The notes under the pieces: generated by a model
The model's database searches: none
What the model was told of the DNA's origin: nothing
What the model saw: only the letters and a program-made list of their open reading frames with translations
Source of the DNA: Thereva unica
Taxonomy: Eukaryota > Arthropoda > Insecta > Diptera > Therevidae
Assembly: GCA_949987705.1 (NCBI GenBank)
Contig: OX465283.1
Location: forward strand, 50,444,953-50,508,952
Length of the DNA stretch: 64,000 nt
Direction: 5' to 3'
Position numbers and translations under genes: made by a program
In this document: positions 33,147-45,033 of the stretch, in pieces
How positions within the stretch are numbered: the first letter of the stretch is position 1
How the letters are laid out: each line of letters starts with the position of its first letter

Positions 33147-36100
33147 TTTTTTTTTTTTTTTTATGTGGCAGTGCTAAGCTCAGGAGTCACCCTTTGTACT
33201 ACTAGTCCGTCATGTCATTTGTCACGTCATGGTGCAATGTCTAGCAGTAAGCTTAGTACGGGGATGGGGAGGGGTATAGGTTAAGGGTTAAAAGGTACGG
33301 GGGGGTATTGAAGAAGGTGGTGATGAACCCTGCGTTTGAACTCTTGGATGTTGTAGGAGCTCGGAAATACTGACTGCGAGAGATTATTCCACAGTCGAGT
33401 TGTTCTATTAACAAACGAATTCATATCCTGTTGAGTGCGTGAAAGGGGGAATTGCAGGTGGAGGGAATGAGACGAGTGGGCTAATCTGGTGTTGCGGGTG
33501 TAAGATTGCCGTGGAGGCAGGAGAGCGTTTAACTCGGAGGAACAGTCGCTATGATAGTAGCGATAAAACTTTGTCAGTGCTGCTACATTCCTACGGTGGC
33601 TCAAGGGGTCGATGGTGGAGCAGGCGGTGTCGTCATCAATTAACTTGAGTGCCCTTTTTTGCACCTTATCTAACCATGCTAAGGTGGTTATTGGGGCGCC
33701 GCCCCAAACTATTGAGTTATATTCGAGAAGAGGCCGAATGTAGGATTTATAAATAACAGCACGGGCCGATGGCTGGAGGAGGAACTTACACCTCTTAAGA
33801 AATCCCAGGCACTGGGATGCTTGTTTGGCGATTTGGAATATGTGGTCATTCCATCGCAAGTCTTTGGCTAATGTCACGCCTAAGATGTGTAAGGATGGTT
33901 CGGCCATTAGTTGAACTTCATTCACTTTCAAGGGTGGAGGGGTGTTGAACTTCTTTTTGGAGATAAGACAGTACTTGGTTTTGTCGGGGTTGAATTCAAC
34001 ACGATTCTTCTTTCCCCACTCTAGAATGAGTTTAATGTCGTTATTAATCGACTTGGACATTAGTTCGCGATCATCAAGACAGGATCTGGCATGAGTCTGT
34101 CTTGTATCGAAGCTGTACGAGTAACGTAGAGTACCGTCGTCAGCGAAGCTGAGAAGTGGGTTGGAGGGGATTGAAAGAAGGTCATTTATAAAGATGAGAA
34201 ATAGGGCCGGTGATAAGATTGACCCCTGGGGGACCCCCGCAGAGATCGGGTGGGATGCGGATTTGACGCCATCCAATACTACTTTGATTGAACGGCCGGA
34301 AAGGAAGTTCTCGATCCACTTCGGTAGAAGTGAGTCGACTCCAATAGCTTTGAGTTTAGCTAACAGGGCTGGGTGCCAAACTCTATCGAAAGCCTTGGAG
34401 ATATCTAGAGCAACCAGACTAGATTCACCGGATCCATGCAGACTACGGCTGAGGTGTTCTGTAAGACAGACTAAAAGATCGCCAGTGGATCTTTTTTGTC
34501 GGAAGCCATACTGTCTGTCGTTAATGAGTCGGTTGGATTCTAGATATCCCATAAGCTTTTTGTTGATTATCGTCTCCATGGTTTTGGAGAGAATAGAAGT
34601 AATTGCTATTGGGCGGTAATTGGAGGGAAGGCTGGAATCACCCTTTTTCGGTATGGGCTGAACATGGGCAAGTTTCCAAGAGTCGGGATAAACTCCGGAG
34701 AAATATGACAGGGAAAATAATTTGCGCAGAGGTTTAGCCAAAGGTGAGGCACATTGTTTTAAGACGATAGGGGGTATATTATCGGGTCCAGTGGATTTGT
34801 TGACATCGAGCTCCTTGAGGCACCTGTACACCTCGCGAGTCCTAAAGAAAACCCTGTCCATTAAATGAGCGCTGTGCTCGAGGACCGGGGGTAGCGTATC
34901 ATTTTGGGGTAGAGAAGAATTCGAAGCAAACAGAGATGCTAATAAATTGGCCTTGGATTTGCTGTCTGTTATTACCTTCTCATTGTGAATAAAGGAAGGG
35001 GTTGAAGTTGTAGTGAAATTCTTCTTGATGGAACTTACCAAGGACCAGAAGTTTTTGCTACCGGAGGTTGCATTTAGGAGTTTACTTCTCAATTTGTTGT
35101 CAAATAAGGTTTTGACTTTCTTGATGGCGGTTTTACAAGAATTTCTTTGTTGTATGTACTCTAAACGGAGCGATTCACTCGGGGAGCTCTTGTAAGCTCG
35201 AAAGGCGGCTTCTTTATTTCTGATTGCATTCATACACTCCCGATTAAACCATCTGTTGGGCCTAGGCTTCACAGATTTGGTAGAGTGGGGAATGAACAAA
35301 TGCATTCCTGCCTGTATGATCCTGGTGATACGGATAGCGGCAGAGTTGGCGTTTCTATTCCGGAAACACAGATTCCAGTCTGTAGACTGGAAAAAATTAA
35401 TAAGCCCCAGCCAATTGGCCTTCCCATAATGCCATACAGTTCTTCGAACTGGTTTGGGAGGGGTGGGAAATTCGAATGGGAAATTAGCGCTGATTAGGCA
35501 GTGGTCTGAATTGCCGAGAGGTGAATCAACTTCGACGGAGTAACGTGCTGGATGAGAAGTAAGGAAAAGATCAAGGAGATATCTTCCTTGACCAGCAACA
35601 TCAGGGACTCTTGTGGGATGATCCACAATTTGTTGCAAGTTATTGATGTCTGCAAAGAGCTCGACGTCCTTGCCAGAAATACTGGTGCCATTTGAGTAAG
35701 TCAGCCATTTAACGTTGTGAACATTGAAATCACCCGCAACGATGATTTCACACTCAGGATTGGACGACAAAAATCCCGAGATTTGTTCGGAAATAGTATC
35801 AAAAGATAAGGTGGAGGCTTCGTTACTTATGTTAGGACTTCTGTATAGGAAGCAGAAGAATATGACGTGGCTTTGTAAAATGATTTTAATCCAAAGATAA
35901 TTAAAATCGGAAGTCGCGTTGGAATATATTTTATAATAAGCCACGTCGTCTCTAACATAAATGGCAATACCCCTATGGGGAGAGGGATTGTGCACTAAAG
36001 TGTATCCCGAAACCTGGTAATGACCGAAGTCATTATCGGGTGATATTTGGGTTTCACTAAGTGCGAAGATTGGGGGTTTATAATTAGATAAGTGGCACTC

Positions 36101-36620
36101 AACAAAAGAGAAATTCGCATGAAGTCCACGAATGTTACAAAAGTCAATACCAAAACTTGACTTGTAACGGGACTTCGGTTGCGCAGGCTCAATCGCCACG
36201 TTCTCGGGGATATTTCCCGGCATTACATTTGCCGCAACCATCAGAGTCAATAAAATTTGTCCTCGTCAAAGTGTTATGCCTTTTGAGACGGGGCAAATTT
36301 CATCGACCGACAGATTTTAGCCTGCAGGACCGAGATGCGTGAGAGGGTAGGGAGCAAGGGTACTTACTTGTGCCGTTCGTCGGTCCGGTCGGTCGTTGAG
36401 TCTATTGAAGGGTGATGGGCCTTCGCGTTAGACCGCGCTCGTTATTTTTTTTTTGTCACTGTTTTTTTTATTAGTTTTTTTGTGCACTTTTTTATTCGAT
36501 TTCTCGCACTCTTTTTGTGTAACAGTTTTGTTTTTTTTTTTTTTTTGTTTTTTGTCGGCGCGTTTTTAGGGACCGGGACAGCACACGTCCGTTCTCTTCG
36601 CTGTCCTAACCCAAACCTCA
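33147..36620 (-). mobile_element. LINE with intact ORF, Jockey/CR1 group, with poly(A) tail
   Basis: The minus-strand unit has about 380 bp of 5' leader, one long ORF (33281-36241) and a 3' end in a run of 16-17 A (plus-strand T run at about 33147-33163). No ORF1 was seen. A decayed, 5'-truncated relative lies at 40085-44015 and shares the end sequence GACATGACGGACT...GTAGTACAAA before its poly(A). It inserted into a TTAA-flanked MITE. A target duplication was not found. Confidence 0.88.
33281..36241 (-). CDS. LINE endonuclease-reverse transcriptase, intact 986-codon ORF
   Basis: A complete ORF2-type protein starting at ATG 36241 (the longer frame begins with TTG). The N-terminal APE-type endonuclease has FALSETQIS, VAGDFNVHN and SDHCLIS. 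The RT has VNKSTGPDNIP, then IPKKGDSSLPSNYRPIAI, ALDISKAFDRVWH, AGVPQGSILSP and the catalytic FADDGTLRYS, followed by LGVTLAKDLRWNDHI and a C-terminal LWNNLSQSVFPS. FADD replaces the common YADD, as in many Jockey-group LINEs. It would nick DNA and copy its own RNA by target-primed reverse transcription. All core motifs are intact, so it may have been active recently. Clade (Jockey, CR1 or relative) is uncertain. Confidence 0.93.
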   Translation of the reverse strand: MVAANVMPGNIPENVAIEPAQPKSRYKSSFGIDFCNIRGLHANFSFVECHLSNYKPPIFALSETQISPDNDFGHYQVSGYTLVHNPSPHRGIAIYVRDDVAYYKIYSNATSDFNYLWIKIILQSHVIFFCFLYRSPNISNEASTLSFDTISEQISGFLSSNPECEIIVAGDFNVHNVKWLTYSNGTSISGKDVELFADINNLQQIVDHPTRVPDVAGQGRYLLDLFLTSHPARYSVEVDSPLGNSDHCLISANFPFEFPTPPKPVRRTVWHYGKANWLGLINFFQSTDWNLCFRNRNANSAAIRITRIIQAGMHLFIPHSTKSVKPRPNRWFNRECMNAIRNKEAAFRAYKSSPSESLRLEYIQQRNSCKTAIKKVKTLFDNKLRSKLLNATSGSKNFWSLVSSIKKNFTTTSTPSFIHNEKVITDSKSKANLLASLFASNSSLPQNDTLPPVLEHSAHLMDRVFFRTREVYRCLKELDVNKSTGPDNIPPIVLKQCASPLAKPLRKLFSLSYFSGVYPDSWKLAHVQPIPKKGDSSLPSNYRPIAITSILSKTMETIINKKLMGYLESNRLINDRQYGFRQKRSTGDLLVCLTEHLSRSLHGSGESSLVALDISKAFDRVWHPALLAKLKAIGVDSLLPKWIENFLSGRSIKVVLDGVKSASHPISAGVPQGSILSPALFLIFINDLLSIPSNPLLSFADDGTLRYSYSFDTRQTHARSCLDDRELMSKSINNDIKLILEWGKKNRVEFNPDKTKYCLISKKKFNTPPPLKVNEVQLMAEPSLHILGVTLAKDLRWNDHIFQIAKQASQCLGFLKRCKFLLQPSARAVIYKSYIRPLLEYNSIVWGGAPITTLAWLDKVQKRALKLIDDDTACSTIDPLSHRRNVAALTKFYRYYHSDCSSELNALLPPRQSYTRNTRLAHSSHSLHLQFPLSRTQQDMNSFVNRTTRLWNNLSQSVFPSSYNIQEFKRRVHHHLLQYPPVPFNP

Positions 36621-36875
36621 AACTTATACCAAAAATTATTGCCTACAAAATACAATTTTCGAAAAAAAAGTCATTTTTTTGGCTAAAAAGTGATTTTTTC
36701 AAAATTTGACTCTGAATAACTTCAAAAAAGTTAAGTTTTCGAAAAAAATGACACGAGGACTTTTTGTAGGCAATAACTGATAAAAAAAATTTCGAATATA
36801 TCAATTTTTGAGTGAAATTTTGGCCAAAAAATGATTTTCGAAAACTTCGACCTTGAATAACTTTTAAAGGGTTAA

Positions 36876-37436
36876 TCGGGTCAACTTTTTTGTAAGAACT
36901 AAAGTTGTAGAGAATTTCATTGTCAGCATTTTAAGCGGGGGTACGGGGTTGTATGACCTGTAGAAACCGAGATACATGGAAAACTCGGGAAAACGCGATA
37001 TCTCCGGCGGCCATGTTTTTTTTTTTTTGGATTCCCAAATTGTTTTCTTAAAAAGTCCCAAGGAAGCTGTGTACCAATTTTCAGCCATTTTGGAATTTTG
37101 TCTCCTTAAAATGCTAATTTCCCCGGACTATTAGGACCACCTCTCATTAAATTACAAGGGTTTTAATATTTTTCGAAAATGAATAATTTTGACCGTAAAA
37201 ACCAGATTTAAAAAAAAACATTAAAATGCGTGTTTGTAACATTAAAATAAGAGTTTCCTCCACTTTTTATGAGAATCCACTGATTTGTTCATTATTTAAT
37301 GCACTTGTATAGTTCAAAAAATAAATAAAATGAGAAATTTAGATATTTTGAGGTTAGGAAATATTTTTAACATATGTAATATTGCCTTCGATAGTCCTTT
37401 GACTCAAGAGTATTTTCTTCTTTTTTTATTTTTCTA
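36876..37436. other. Spacer without recognised gene
   Basis: AT-rich sequence with phrases resembling other TE interiors (GGTTGTATGACC, GAAACCGAGATA) but no gene recognised. Confidence 0.3.
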
Positions 37437-39130
37437 AGATCAATAGAGTTAGGCTCAAGTTAAGCAACAGTGCGGAATACCTGGGAGTAGTCCTGGACAA
37501 GAAACTCCTCTGGAATTAAAACACAGAAGAGCGTATTAAGAAAGTGAGCCTGGCCCTTTTCGCTTGAAAATATTCCATTGGGAAGAAGTGGGACTTCACC
37601 CTTACCATAATACGATGAACCAGTACCGGCTTTAGGGGTGGGCGAACCCGGGCGACCGCCCTAGGGCGCCATATCCAAAGAGGCGCCGCGATCCAGTAAT
37701 GCGTTAATTTATTTAGTTATTAAATGATAACTCCTCCACAATACAAGACATAACGCCGGATATGCACAGGACGTAAACAAAGCTTCTGTTTGAAAAAACG
37801 TAAAAAACAGCTGACAAGGGGCACTTACTTCATTATGCGTTCTTTTGCAACTATTGTCTTCTTTTTCTAGCGATAAACCAGTGCTGGACAATAGCAACTT
37901 TTAAGAGCCGCACGAGCTTCTCCGGAAGCTCCCGAGCCCTCCAATCATGCTTGTGAGTTCAAGTGAGAGTGGTATAGGACCTTCTATTGTTCTCTCTTTC
38001 CTTCTTTTGGGTTTTTATCTCGCTCACTCTATCTCCCAAATAGAAGGGCTCCATGTACCAAAACAAAACCTTTGAAAAAGCCAACTATTGCGCGGTTCTG
38101 TAATAAATGGAACTTTATCGGAACTTTAAATTTTTATGATCTTATTATTATCATATTTCCTGTGCTAACACAATTGCGTACAATTTGGCCGACGACGACT
38201 GTACTCGTACTTAGCTTCTCGAATAAAAATAAAAGATGGCTGTACAACGGGCGAGCATCGACCCTGATTGAAACATAGTCCTTGGACATGTTTTCTTATT
38301 TACTACCGACACCCGGCGTGTATACATATTAGCGCAATTTAACTACTAAATAAAGATATCATTTTGAAGTGAAATATAACTTTTGCTCCTCAACAAAACT
38401 TAAAATACACCGCGAATTTGTTGTGCCCGGTAGTGCTCTCAAATTCGAACATTTCAAAATTTTTATCAACACACTGAAATTAAATGTTTTATTTTTTATT
38501 TTTTTCAAAAGAAATGAACAACTACGCGCACCACCTACTTCCCGAAAAACAAACCAACAACTGGCGAGCTTATTTCTTTTGTGCATTGATAGATCTTTAA
38601 GTATAATAATCCAAAGAACGATTGTACATAACGAAAATGATCAAGTTCAAATAAAGCACATTCAGCAGTACGCACATTTGGTGCTGAATCTGTTTTTGGT
38701 TAAAATTTGCCATCGTATGCCCGTGTGTAGCTCAGATCTCGGTCATTTAAATCTTTTGGTCAAGTTTGGCCGTCGTGAGCCCGTATGTGCTCCCAAGTAG
38801 ACGGTGTTCGGCCGTTGTAAGGTATAATTTGTCCATAATAACAAAGGTATTCTACCTAAATGAAATATCTTTAAAAAGTTAGGGGCGCATAAAAATATCT
38901 CGCACAGGGCGCCAAACTACCTAAAGCCGACCCTGCAATGAACCTACACAGCCAATTCTCCTTTACGGGGTCTCAGTATGGTGGCCAACCCTGAGTAAAT
39001 CCACCGTGCTAAACAAAATACAGAAAGTACAAAGATGTGCGGAGTTATGCATAATAAGGGCACTTCGCTCCACACCTACAGGCACCCTAAATGTTATGTT
39101 ATTCCTCTTTCGACTTCGTCCATTCCAGTC
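37437..39130 (+). pseudogene. LINE 3' fragment split by a hAT element
   Basis: Before the hAT (37437-37620) the plus strand encodes SAEYLGVVLDKKLLWN and RIKKVSLALF, the LINE region just after the RT core. After it (38944-39130) it continues as ILLYGVSVWWPTLSKSTVLNKIQKVQRCAELCIIRALRSTPTGTLNVML. Together this is the C-terminal RT/thumb region of an R1/Jockey-type LINE. It is truncated on both sides and not coding. Confidence 0.72.
37621..38935. mobile_element. 1315-bp non-autonomous hAT element
   Basis: The ends CAGTACCGGCTTTAGG and CAGGGTCGGCTTTAGG (right end, complement) are flanked by 8-bp repeats CGATGAAC (37613-37620) and CAATGAAC (38936-38943), one mismatch. CAG-type ends and 8-bp duplications define hAT elements. 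The LINE coding sense resumes across it, giving independent support for the borders. No hAT transposase motif is visible; the 143-codon frame at 38369-38800 is not recognisable. Confidence 0.85.
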
Positions 39131-40084
39131 GGGACAAAAGGACTGCGTTCTATGCAAGAAGATTTTGTGTCCTCAACATCATTTCATATCTTAAATACTA
39201 GTTATATGTTTCAAATATAAACAATTATATCATACGTAAAACACTTTATATCTTATTTCAAAGCTGATTTTCAAGTTTTTTCAAAATAAAATATCTGACA
39301 ACACACAAGGGGTTCAACTACAATAATATGTTTAAGATTAATATTTCTGCTAAATTGTCAACCTCTTTATATAAAAACTTAAACGAATTGTTTCTTACTT
39401 TTCAAAAGTTTTCAACTTCCATCATCCCCAATCCCAGAACACAACAAAAAAATAGAAATAAATAAACTTACAAAGCTCATGAGAACAAAAAACCAATCAT
39501 ACCCGTTTCGTCCGAAAGGGTCAGGAATCGAACTTCAAGGGACTGTTTTCCATTAGATTTGACGTTCTTAAAAAAATTACCTTACAGGATCAGCATACAT
39601 AGAAGCTCGTAAATAAAGGAGGCGATGCGGTAGCTTACGTTTCACCAAGAAATTCAAGCATTTATATAAATGCAGATATGTACATATGTATACGAGTATA
39701 TATACACAAGAGGGAATTTCATATATAAGCTATAAAAGGGTTGAGAAAAAAATCAATAGTCCGATTAAACTGGGGAAAGATCCTTAAACTTTGTTACTTT
39801 AAAATTGGATTTATTTACTCCTTAACCGAAGGATGCTCTTCCGAAGAAATTAGGCAATCCCCTCAAGAATTTTAGGTGAAAATAGTCTATGAAATTAGGA
39901 TAAAGAGTGGGTGCTGATGGCATCCTAGAATATTATTAAGGAATTAGGAATGGAGGTGAAAAAAGGCAATTACGAGTAACTAGCCGCTTGTTTGTAAATG
40001 ACAAAATCAACAAGACCAGGTAATGCGATGGAATGCCTCTGAAAATGCGTAATGGTCAAGTTTACATTTTTCTCAAAAGCAGGA
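39131..40084. other. Stretch without recognised gene
   Basis: AT-rich sequence including microsatellite-like ATATGTATACGAGTATATAT at about 39685. No coding region or repeat with clear borders. Confidence 0.35.
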
Positions 40085-43000
40085 GGCTTTTACATCAGCG
40101 AGGAACTCCGTCGTATCCAGCGAAGTACTCTAGAAGTAGATTCACCTCTCGGCAATTCGGACCACTGCGTATAGTAGTCAGCGCTAGCTTTCCTTTCAAA
40201 TTTCCCACCCCTCCTAAACGAGTTAGGTGACCTGTATGGCATTATGGTAAGGCCAATTGGCTGGGGCTTATTCATTATTTCCAATCCACTGACTGGGACC
40301 AGTGTTTCCGAACCAAAAACGTCAACTCTGCTGCTATCCGTATCACCAGGATCATTCAGGCAGGAATGCATTTATTCATTCCTCATTTTACCAAATCTGT
40401 GAAGCCTAGGCCCTACAGATGGTTTAATCAGGAGTGTATGAACGCAATTAGAAACAAAGAAGCTGCTTTCCGAGCGTTTCACGAGTGGATCGCCCCGCCT
40501 AGAGTATATTAAGCTAAGAAATTTGTTGTAAAGCCACCAAAAGGAAAGTCAAAACCTTATATGACAACAAGTTGAGAAGTGAACTCCTTTGTGCAATCTC
40601 CGGTAGCAAAAACTTCTGGTCCTTGATAAGCTCCATTAAGAAGAATTTCATTTCATCCACGACCCCTTCATTTATCCACGATGAGAAGGTGATAACAGAC
40701 AGTAAATCCAAGGTCGATTTATTAGCATCTCTGTTTGCAACAAATTCTTCTTTACCCGAAACTGATACGCTAACGCCGGTTCTCGAGCTCAATGCCCATT
40801 TAATGGACAGGGTTTTCTTCAGGATGTAATAGCATAATGGCGCGATAAAATAGTGGGCGCCACTTATGCGAGGTATTACCCCCTTAGCCATAAGCCCGGA
40901 AAAGCATGACCAAGGAGCCAATACCATACATAAGAAAGGAAACTAAATTCCGGAACTCCTACGCCGGCCACACGGAGTTGTCTAGCTCGCCGGAGGGGTC
41001 GTGGGGTGTGTGGCCGGGGCTTACCGCGGTTGGTTCACCACTTACCTGTGCCTGTGCAACCTTGAATTCCACCTCCATCCTTCCCCGGTCATCGTCTGTG
41101 CCTCGTCATGCCCTGAAAAGGAATGACCCCCGCCTCAACCATTCCACCAAGAAAAATTTACCACCTGGACATTCTAGTATTTACAATCCTTTAATAAATC
41201 TGTAAACATCAACACAAACATTACATTGAAAACTTAACAACCACGAAACTGATTAGCTGCCCGTGTCAAATATTAACAATTAACTGATCAAATTCAAAAC
41301 ATAAGTGTTACGTTATTTTAGGTACATATGTATGAAGGACAACAATAAAGCGCGCAGTACTGGCCAATACTCCTCGCTTTGTACAAACGATGCTACAAAG
41401 GACCGTGTAACCTAACGGAACACCAAACTACCGGAACCAACTCCAAGAATATCCAACACCAGAATGCAAAAATATTGCTCTAACAAGGAGCCGCCAAAGT
41501 TACAACCATTTATAAACAAGATTAAAAATTAATAATAACTGCCCTTAAAATTATTGCATATTAATAAATTAAATTAACGAATTAAAGCATGAACAATAGT
41601 TTTCGTTTCTTTGGTGCGTGTATGTTTGTTTGTTATCATTTTTCTCCTATGCTCACTTTTCCAATCAGTTCATATCGCATACGTCTTTTTCATAAAAAAA
41701 TTAAATTAAATTGTAATTAAGAAAATTTCAATCTGTCAATGTCTTAATGCAAGAACACAAATAAAATAAAGCTGTATTGCTGTGGTGCAACCCATTTACC
41801 AATGCTGATTGGCCGTCGCCTGTACTTCTTGAGGGTGTCCCCAGGAGCGACTGTCTTTACTACCGGTCCTTCAGGATCCGCTAGTGGTAATAGTTCGAGG
41901 AGTTCGCCTTCGGCTGGTTGCCACTCACACCTTAAGCTAACCACGTAGCTAACACAGTTATTAAAAATGTACCTACTATCGTGTGGGGTATAGGTTCCTT
42001 CCAAATATTAGTTGTTCCTTCAAGGGAACGGTGACCTCGCACAGATGTATTTGGTTAGAACCCAATATTATTGTCTTCCTCCAGATGCACTTCCTTCAGC
42101 CAATTGGAAAAATAGTCATCCAGATGCAAAAGTTGAAGAATTACGATAAGGCTGATTTCCCTCTTCTAAAGTCAGCTTCCAGCAAAAGTTGAAGAATTAA
42201 GATGAGGCTGACTTCCCTCTTCTAACGTCAGCTTCTCCGGAAGTTTTTCTGGACCAATCGGTCTAAACTGGGGTTAACATTTACCGAGGTGGACAACCAA
42301 CTTGGTATAGTTATTTTTATATGTATCCACAAAAATTACAGGCTCTCCGGGTTGATTTTTTTTCCTCTACCTGACAGACTGCCGGAGCCGACCAAAAACT
42401 TTTTTCTTCCTCCCGTCTTTTTTTTTTCTTCTCACCGCCTACTTTTCTTTCTATATCCCGTACAACTTCCTAGTTTTCATTCCCGCCAGTGATTTTTAGT
42501 CAAGTAATTATTTAGAGATTTTTTTGAGCAAAACTGACCGTTACAAGGACTCGCGAGGTGTACAGGTGCCTCAAGGCGCTCGATGTCAACAAATCCACTG
42601 GACCCGATAATATACCCCCAATCGTATTAAAACTATGCGCCTCTCCTTTGGCTAAACCTCTGCGCAAACTTTTCCCTCTTCAGCCTCTTGAAAACTTGCC
42701 CATGTTCAGCCAATACCGAAAAAAGGTGACGCCGGCTTTCCCTCCAACTACCACCCAATAGCAATTACTTCTACTCTCTCCAAAACCATGGAGAGGATAA
42801 TCAACAAAAAGCTTATGGGATATCTAGAATCCAATCAACTCTTAAACGACAGAGCACCTTAACCGAAGTTTGCATGGATCTGGTAAATCTAGCTTGGTTG
42901 CTTTGGATATCTCCACTCCAAGGCTTTTGATAGAGTATGGCACTCAGCCTTGTTAGCTAAACTCAAAGCTATTGGAATTGACTCGCTTCTATGTAAGCGT

Positions 43001-44015
43001 ATTGAGAGTTTCAATTAAGGTAGTATTGGATGGCGTCAAATCTGAATCTCACCCCATGTCATCTTTATAAATGACCTACTTTCAATCTTCTCCAACCCAC
43101 TTCTCAGCTTCGCTGAAGGCGGTACTCTCTTACAACTTCGATACAAGAGAGACTCAGGCCAGATCCTGTCTTGATGATCGCGAACTAATGTCCAACTCTA
43201 TTAGTAGCGAAATTTACTGTCTTATTTAAAAAAAAAAAAAAAAAAGTTCAACACGTCAACACCTCACCATCGTTGACAATGGGTGATGTTAAACTAATGG
43301 CTGACCCATCCCTGCACATCTTAGGCGTGACATTAGCCAAAGACTTGCGATGGAATGACCACATATTCCAAATCGCCAAACAAGGATCCCAGTGCTTGAG
43401 ATTTCTTAAGAGGCGCAAGTTCCTTCTCTAGCCATCAGCCCGTGCTGTTATTTATAAATCCTACATCCTACGTTTGGGGCGGCGCTCCAATGATCATCTT
43501 AGCATGGTTAGATAAAGGTTCAAAAAAGGACCCTTAAATTAATTGATGACGATACCGCTAGCTCCACCAGCGACCCTTTGAGCCACCGTTGGAATGTAGC
43601 AGCACGGACAAATTTTTTTCGCTACTATCATAGTTAGTGACTGTTCCTCTGAGATAAACGCTCGTGGAGGTACGGCAATCTTATACTCGCAACACCAGAT
43701 TAGCCCACTCATCTCATTCCCTCCACCTACAACTCCCTCTTTCACGCACTCAACAAGATATGAATTCGTTTGTTAATAGAACAACTCGACTGTGGAATAA
43801 TCTCTCGCAGTCAGTATTTCCGAGCTCCTACAACACCCAAGAGTTCAAACTCAGGGTTCATCACCACCTTCTTCAATACCCCCCCGTACCTTAAAAACCC
43901 TTAACCTATCCCCCTTCCTCGTACTAAGCTTACTGCTAGACATTGTACCATGACGTGACAAATGACATGACGGACTGGTAGTACAAATGGTGACTCCTGG
44001 CTTAGCACTGCCAAA
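40085..44015 (+). pseudogene. Decayed, 5'-truncated relative of the 33-36 kb LINE
   Basis: On the plus strand, pieces closely match the intact LINE: SGSKNFWSLISSIKKNFISSTTPSFIH at about 40600, LDVNKSTGPDNIPPIVLKLCASPLAKPLRKL at about 42560, and QSYTRNTRLAHSSHSLHLQLP at about 43680. It ends in a poly(A) near 44015 after the shared 3' UTR. It starts at the back of the endonuclease. Many frameshifts and deletions occur, for example at 42855-43070 and an A run at 43232. It is interrupted by a TG...CA insertion at 40825-42545. Confidence 0.9.
40825..42545. mobile_element. 1721-bp TG...CA insertion, probable solo LTR
   Basis: The LINE sequence is broken at AGGA: AGGA 40821-40824, then TGTAATAGCA, and at the other end CCGTTACA followed by AGGA (42546-42549). 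TG/CA ends and a 4-bp duplication fit an LTR retrotransposon. No second LTR copy or gag-pol is seen, so it may be a solo LTR. It contains two tandem copies of a unit of about 59 bp (42125-42240). The minus frame 41744-42004 has an unusual acidic/proline composition but no recognised family. Confidence 0.6.
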
Positions 44016-44238
44016 TAAAAAAAAATCAATATAGTTGTTTTTAGCCAACAAGTTCCTCTAATTGCTTCAATTTAGCTACTTCATTGTGCGTCCATGGCCA
44101 ATTTGCAATTATTGTCTTTTTTTTTTAAATAAATAGTGTATTCACAACCACTTTGTTAACCATTTTTGCACAATACTTTCCACCACGAATCAGCAATCTG
44201 TCCCAGTGGGAAAAATTGGGAGCGATGCACAAGGGAGT

Positions 44239-45033
44239 GTATAGAAGTTTTCAAACTCCGTGACACAAATAATTTGAAGGGTTCTGCGCACCTCGTTGCC
44301 CAATTTCATAAAATTTGTTCTATCATTTCCCCTCTTTTAACTTAAAAAGGCAACAAACGCAGAAAAAACTCAACAAAATAATTTGGGAAGGGATGTGCGC
44401 ATGCCGGATGAATAAAGTTAAGTAATCTTTATATGTATTGAGCAGAGCTTTGAAATACATGTAAAACTCCTGCTCAACAAAGGCAGTTTATCCATCGTAA
44501 TAAGCATAATTTTACTATAATTATGCTAAATATTTCCCATCCCTAAATTTAATATAAATTAAAAGAATTGCTGGAAAAAATTCTTTTAAAGATATGAGCA
44601 TTTTCATTCATAAATTGAGAGTTCTCCGCAGCCGCAAGCAACACAACCTCCCCGGGCAGAAGCGCGCTTGCGACTGGCGGAAAATGTCAAAAATCTAGTA
44701 ATCAAAGTGATAAAAACACAAATATCGTATTTTTTAGTAGAAATTACTACAAATTATTTCTATGGCATTTGTGTAAAATATAAAAACCTTAAAATAAAAA
44801 AAATATATAAAAACGGGTGTTTTTCAGTCATAATTTGTAATTTTTTTAAATAATCATCGAAGTCCCAGAAAAATACACCTCCCTTTAGCAATACGCAGTC
44901 GCGACTGATTACATGGCAGCAAGTGATTTGATAGGAGGAGTTAAGTGAAGCTTTTGTCTGAACTTTTTAACATTTTTAAGAGCTTAGCTGGGGAAGATGC
45001 GCGGGATGTCACGAGGTTTGAAAACGTCTATAC
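44239..45033 (+). mobile_element. 795-bp TIR element, family A, copy 1
   Basis: Ends GTATAGAAGTTTTCAAACTC and TTTGAAAACGTCTATAC form an imperfect TIR of about 25 bp. It carries GTGACACAAATAATTT near the left end and TGTCACGAGG near the right. Copies 2 (45266-46060) and 3 (51193-52397) match over nearly the whole length; the 61-codon frame at 44668-44853 reflects shared sequence, not a gene. Confidence 0.75.

Larger units (their letters stand above)
33033..36871. mobile_element. TTAA-flanked piggyBac-like MITE, split by a LINE
   Basis: The left part starts CCCTTTCGAAGTTATTCAAGG after TTAA (33029-33032). The right part ends with the inverted match ending CTTTTAAAGGG before TTAA (36872-36875). 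TTAA duplications and CCC-starting ends are the piggyBac pattern; Kolobok is an alternative. The element itself is only the outer few hundred bases; a LINE (about 33147-36600) was inserted into it. Confidence 0.6.

Noticed and set aside
38369..38800. 143-codon frame as hAT transposase
   Set aside because: It has no hAT dimerisation (hATC) or BED motif and lies within a short non-autonomous element.
44668..44853. Small conserved protein shared by three loci
   Set aside because: The conserved frame is simply the shared sequence of the family A TIR element; differences between copies are not codon-biased as far as I can see.
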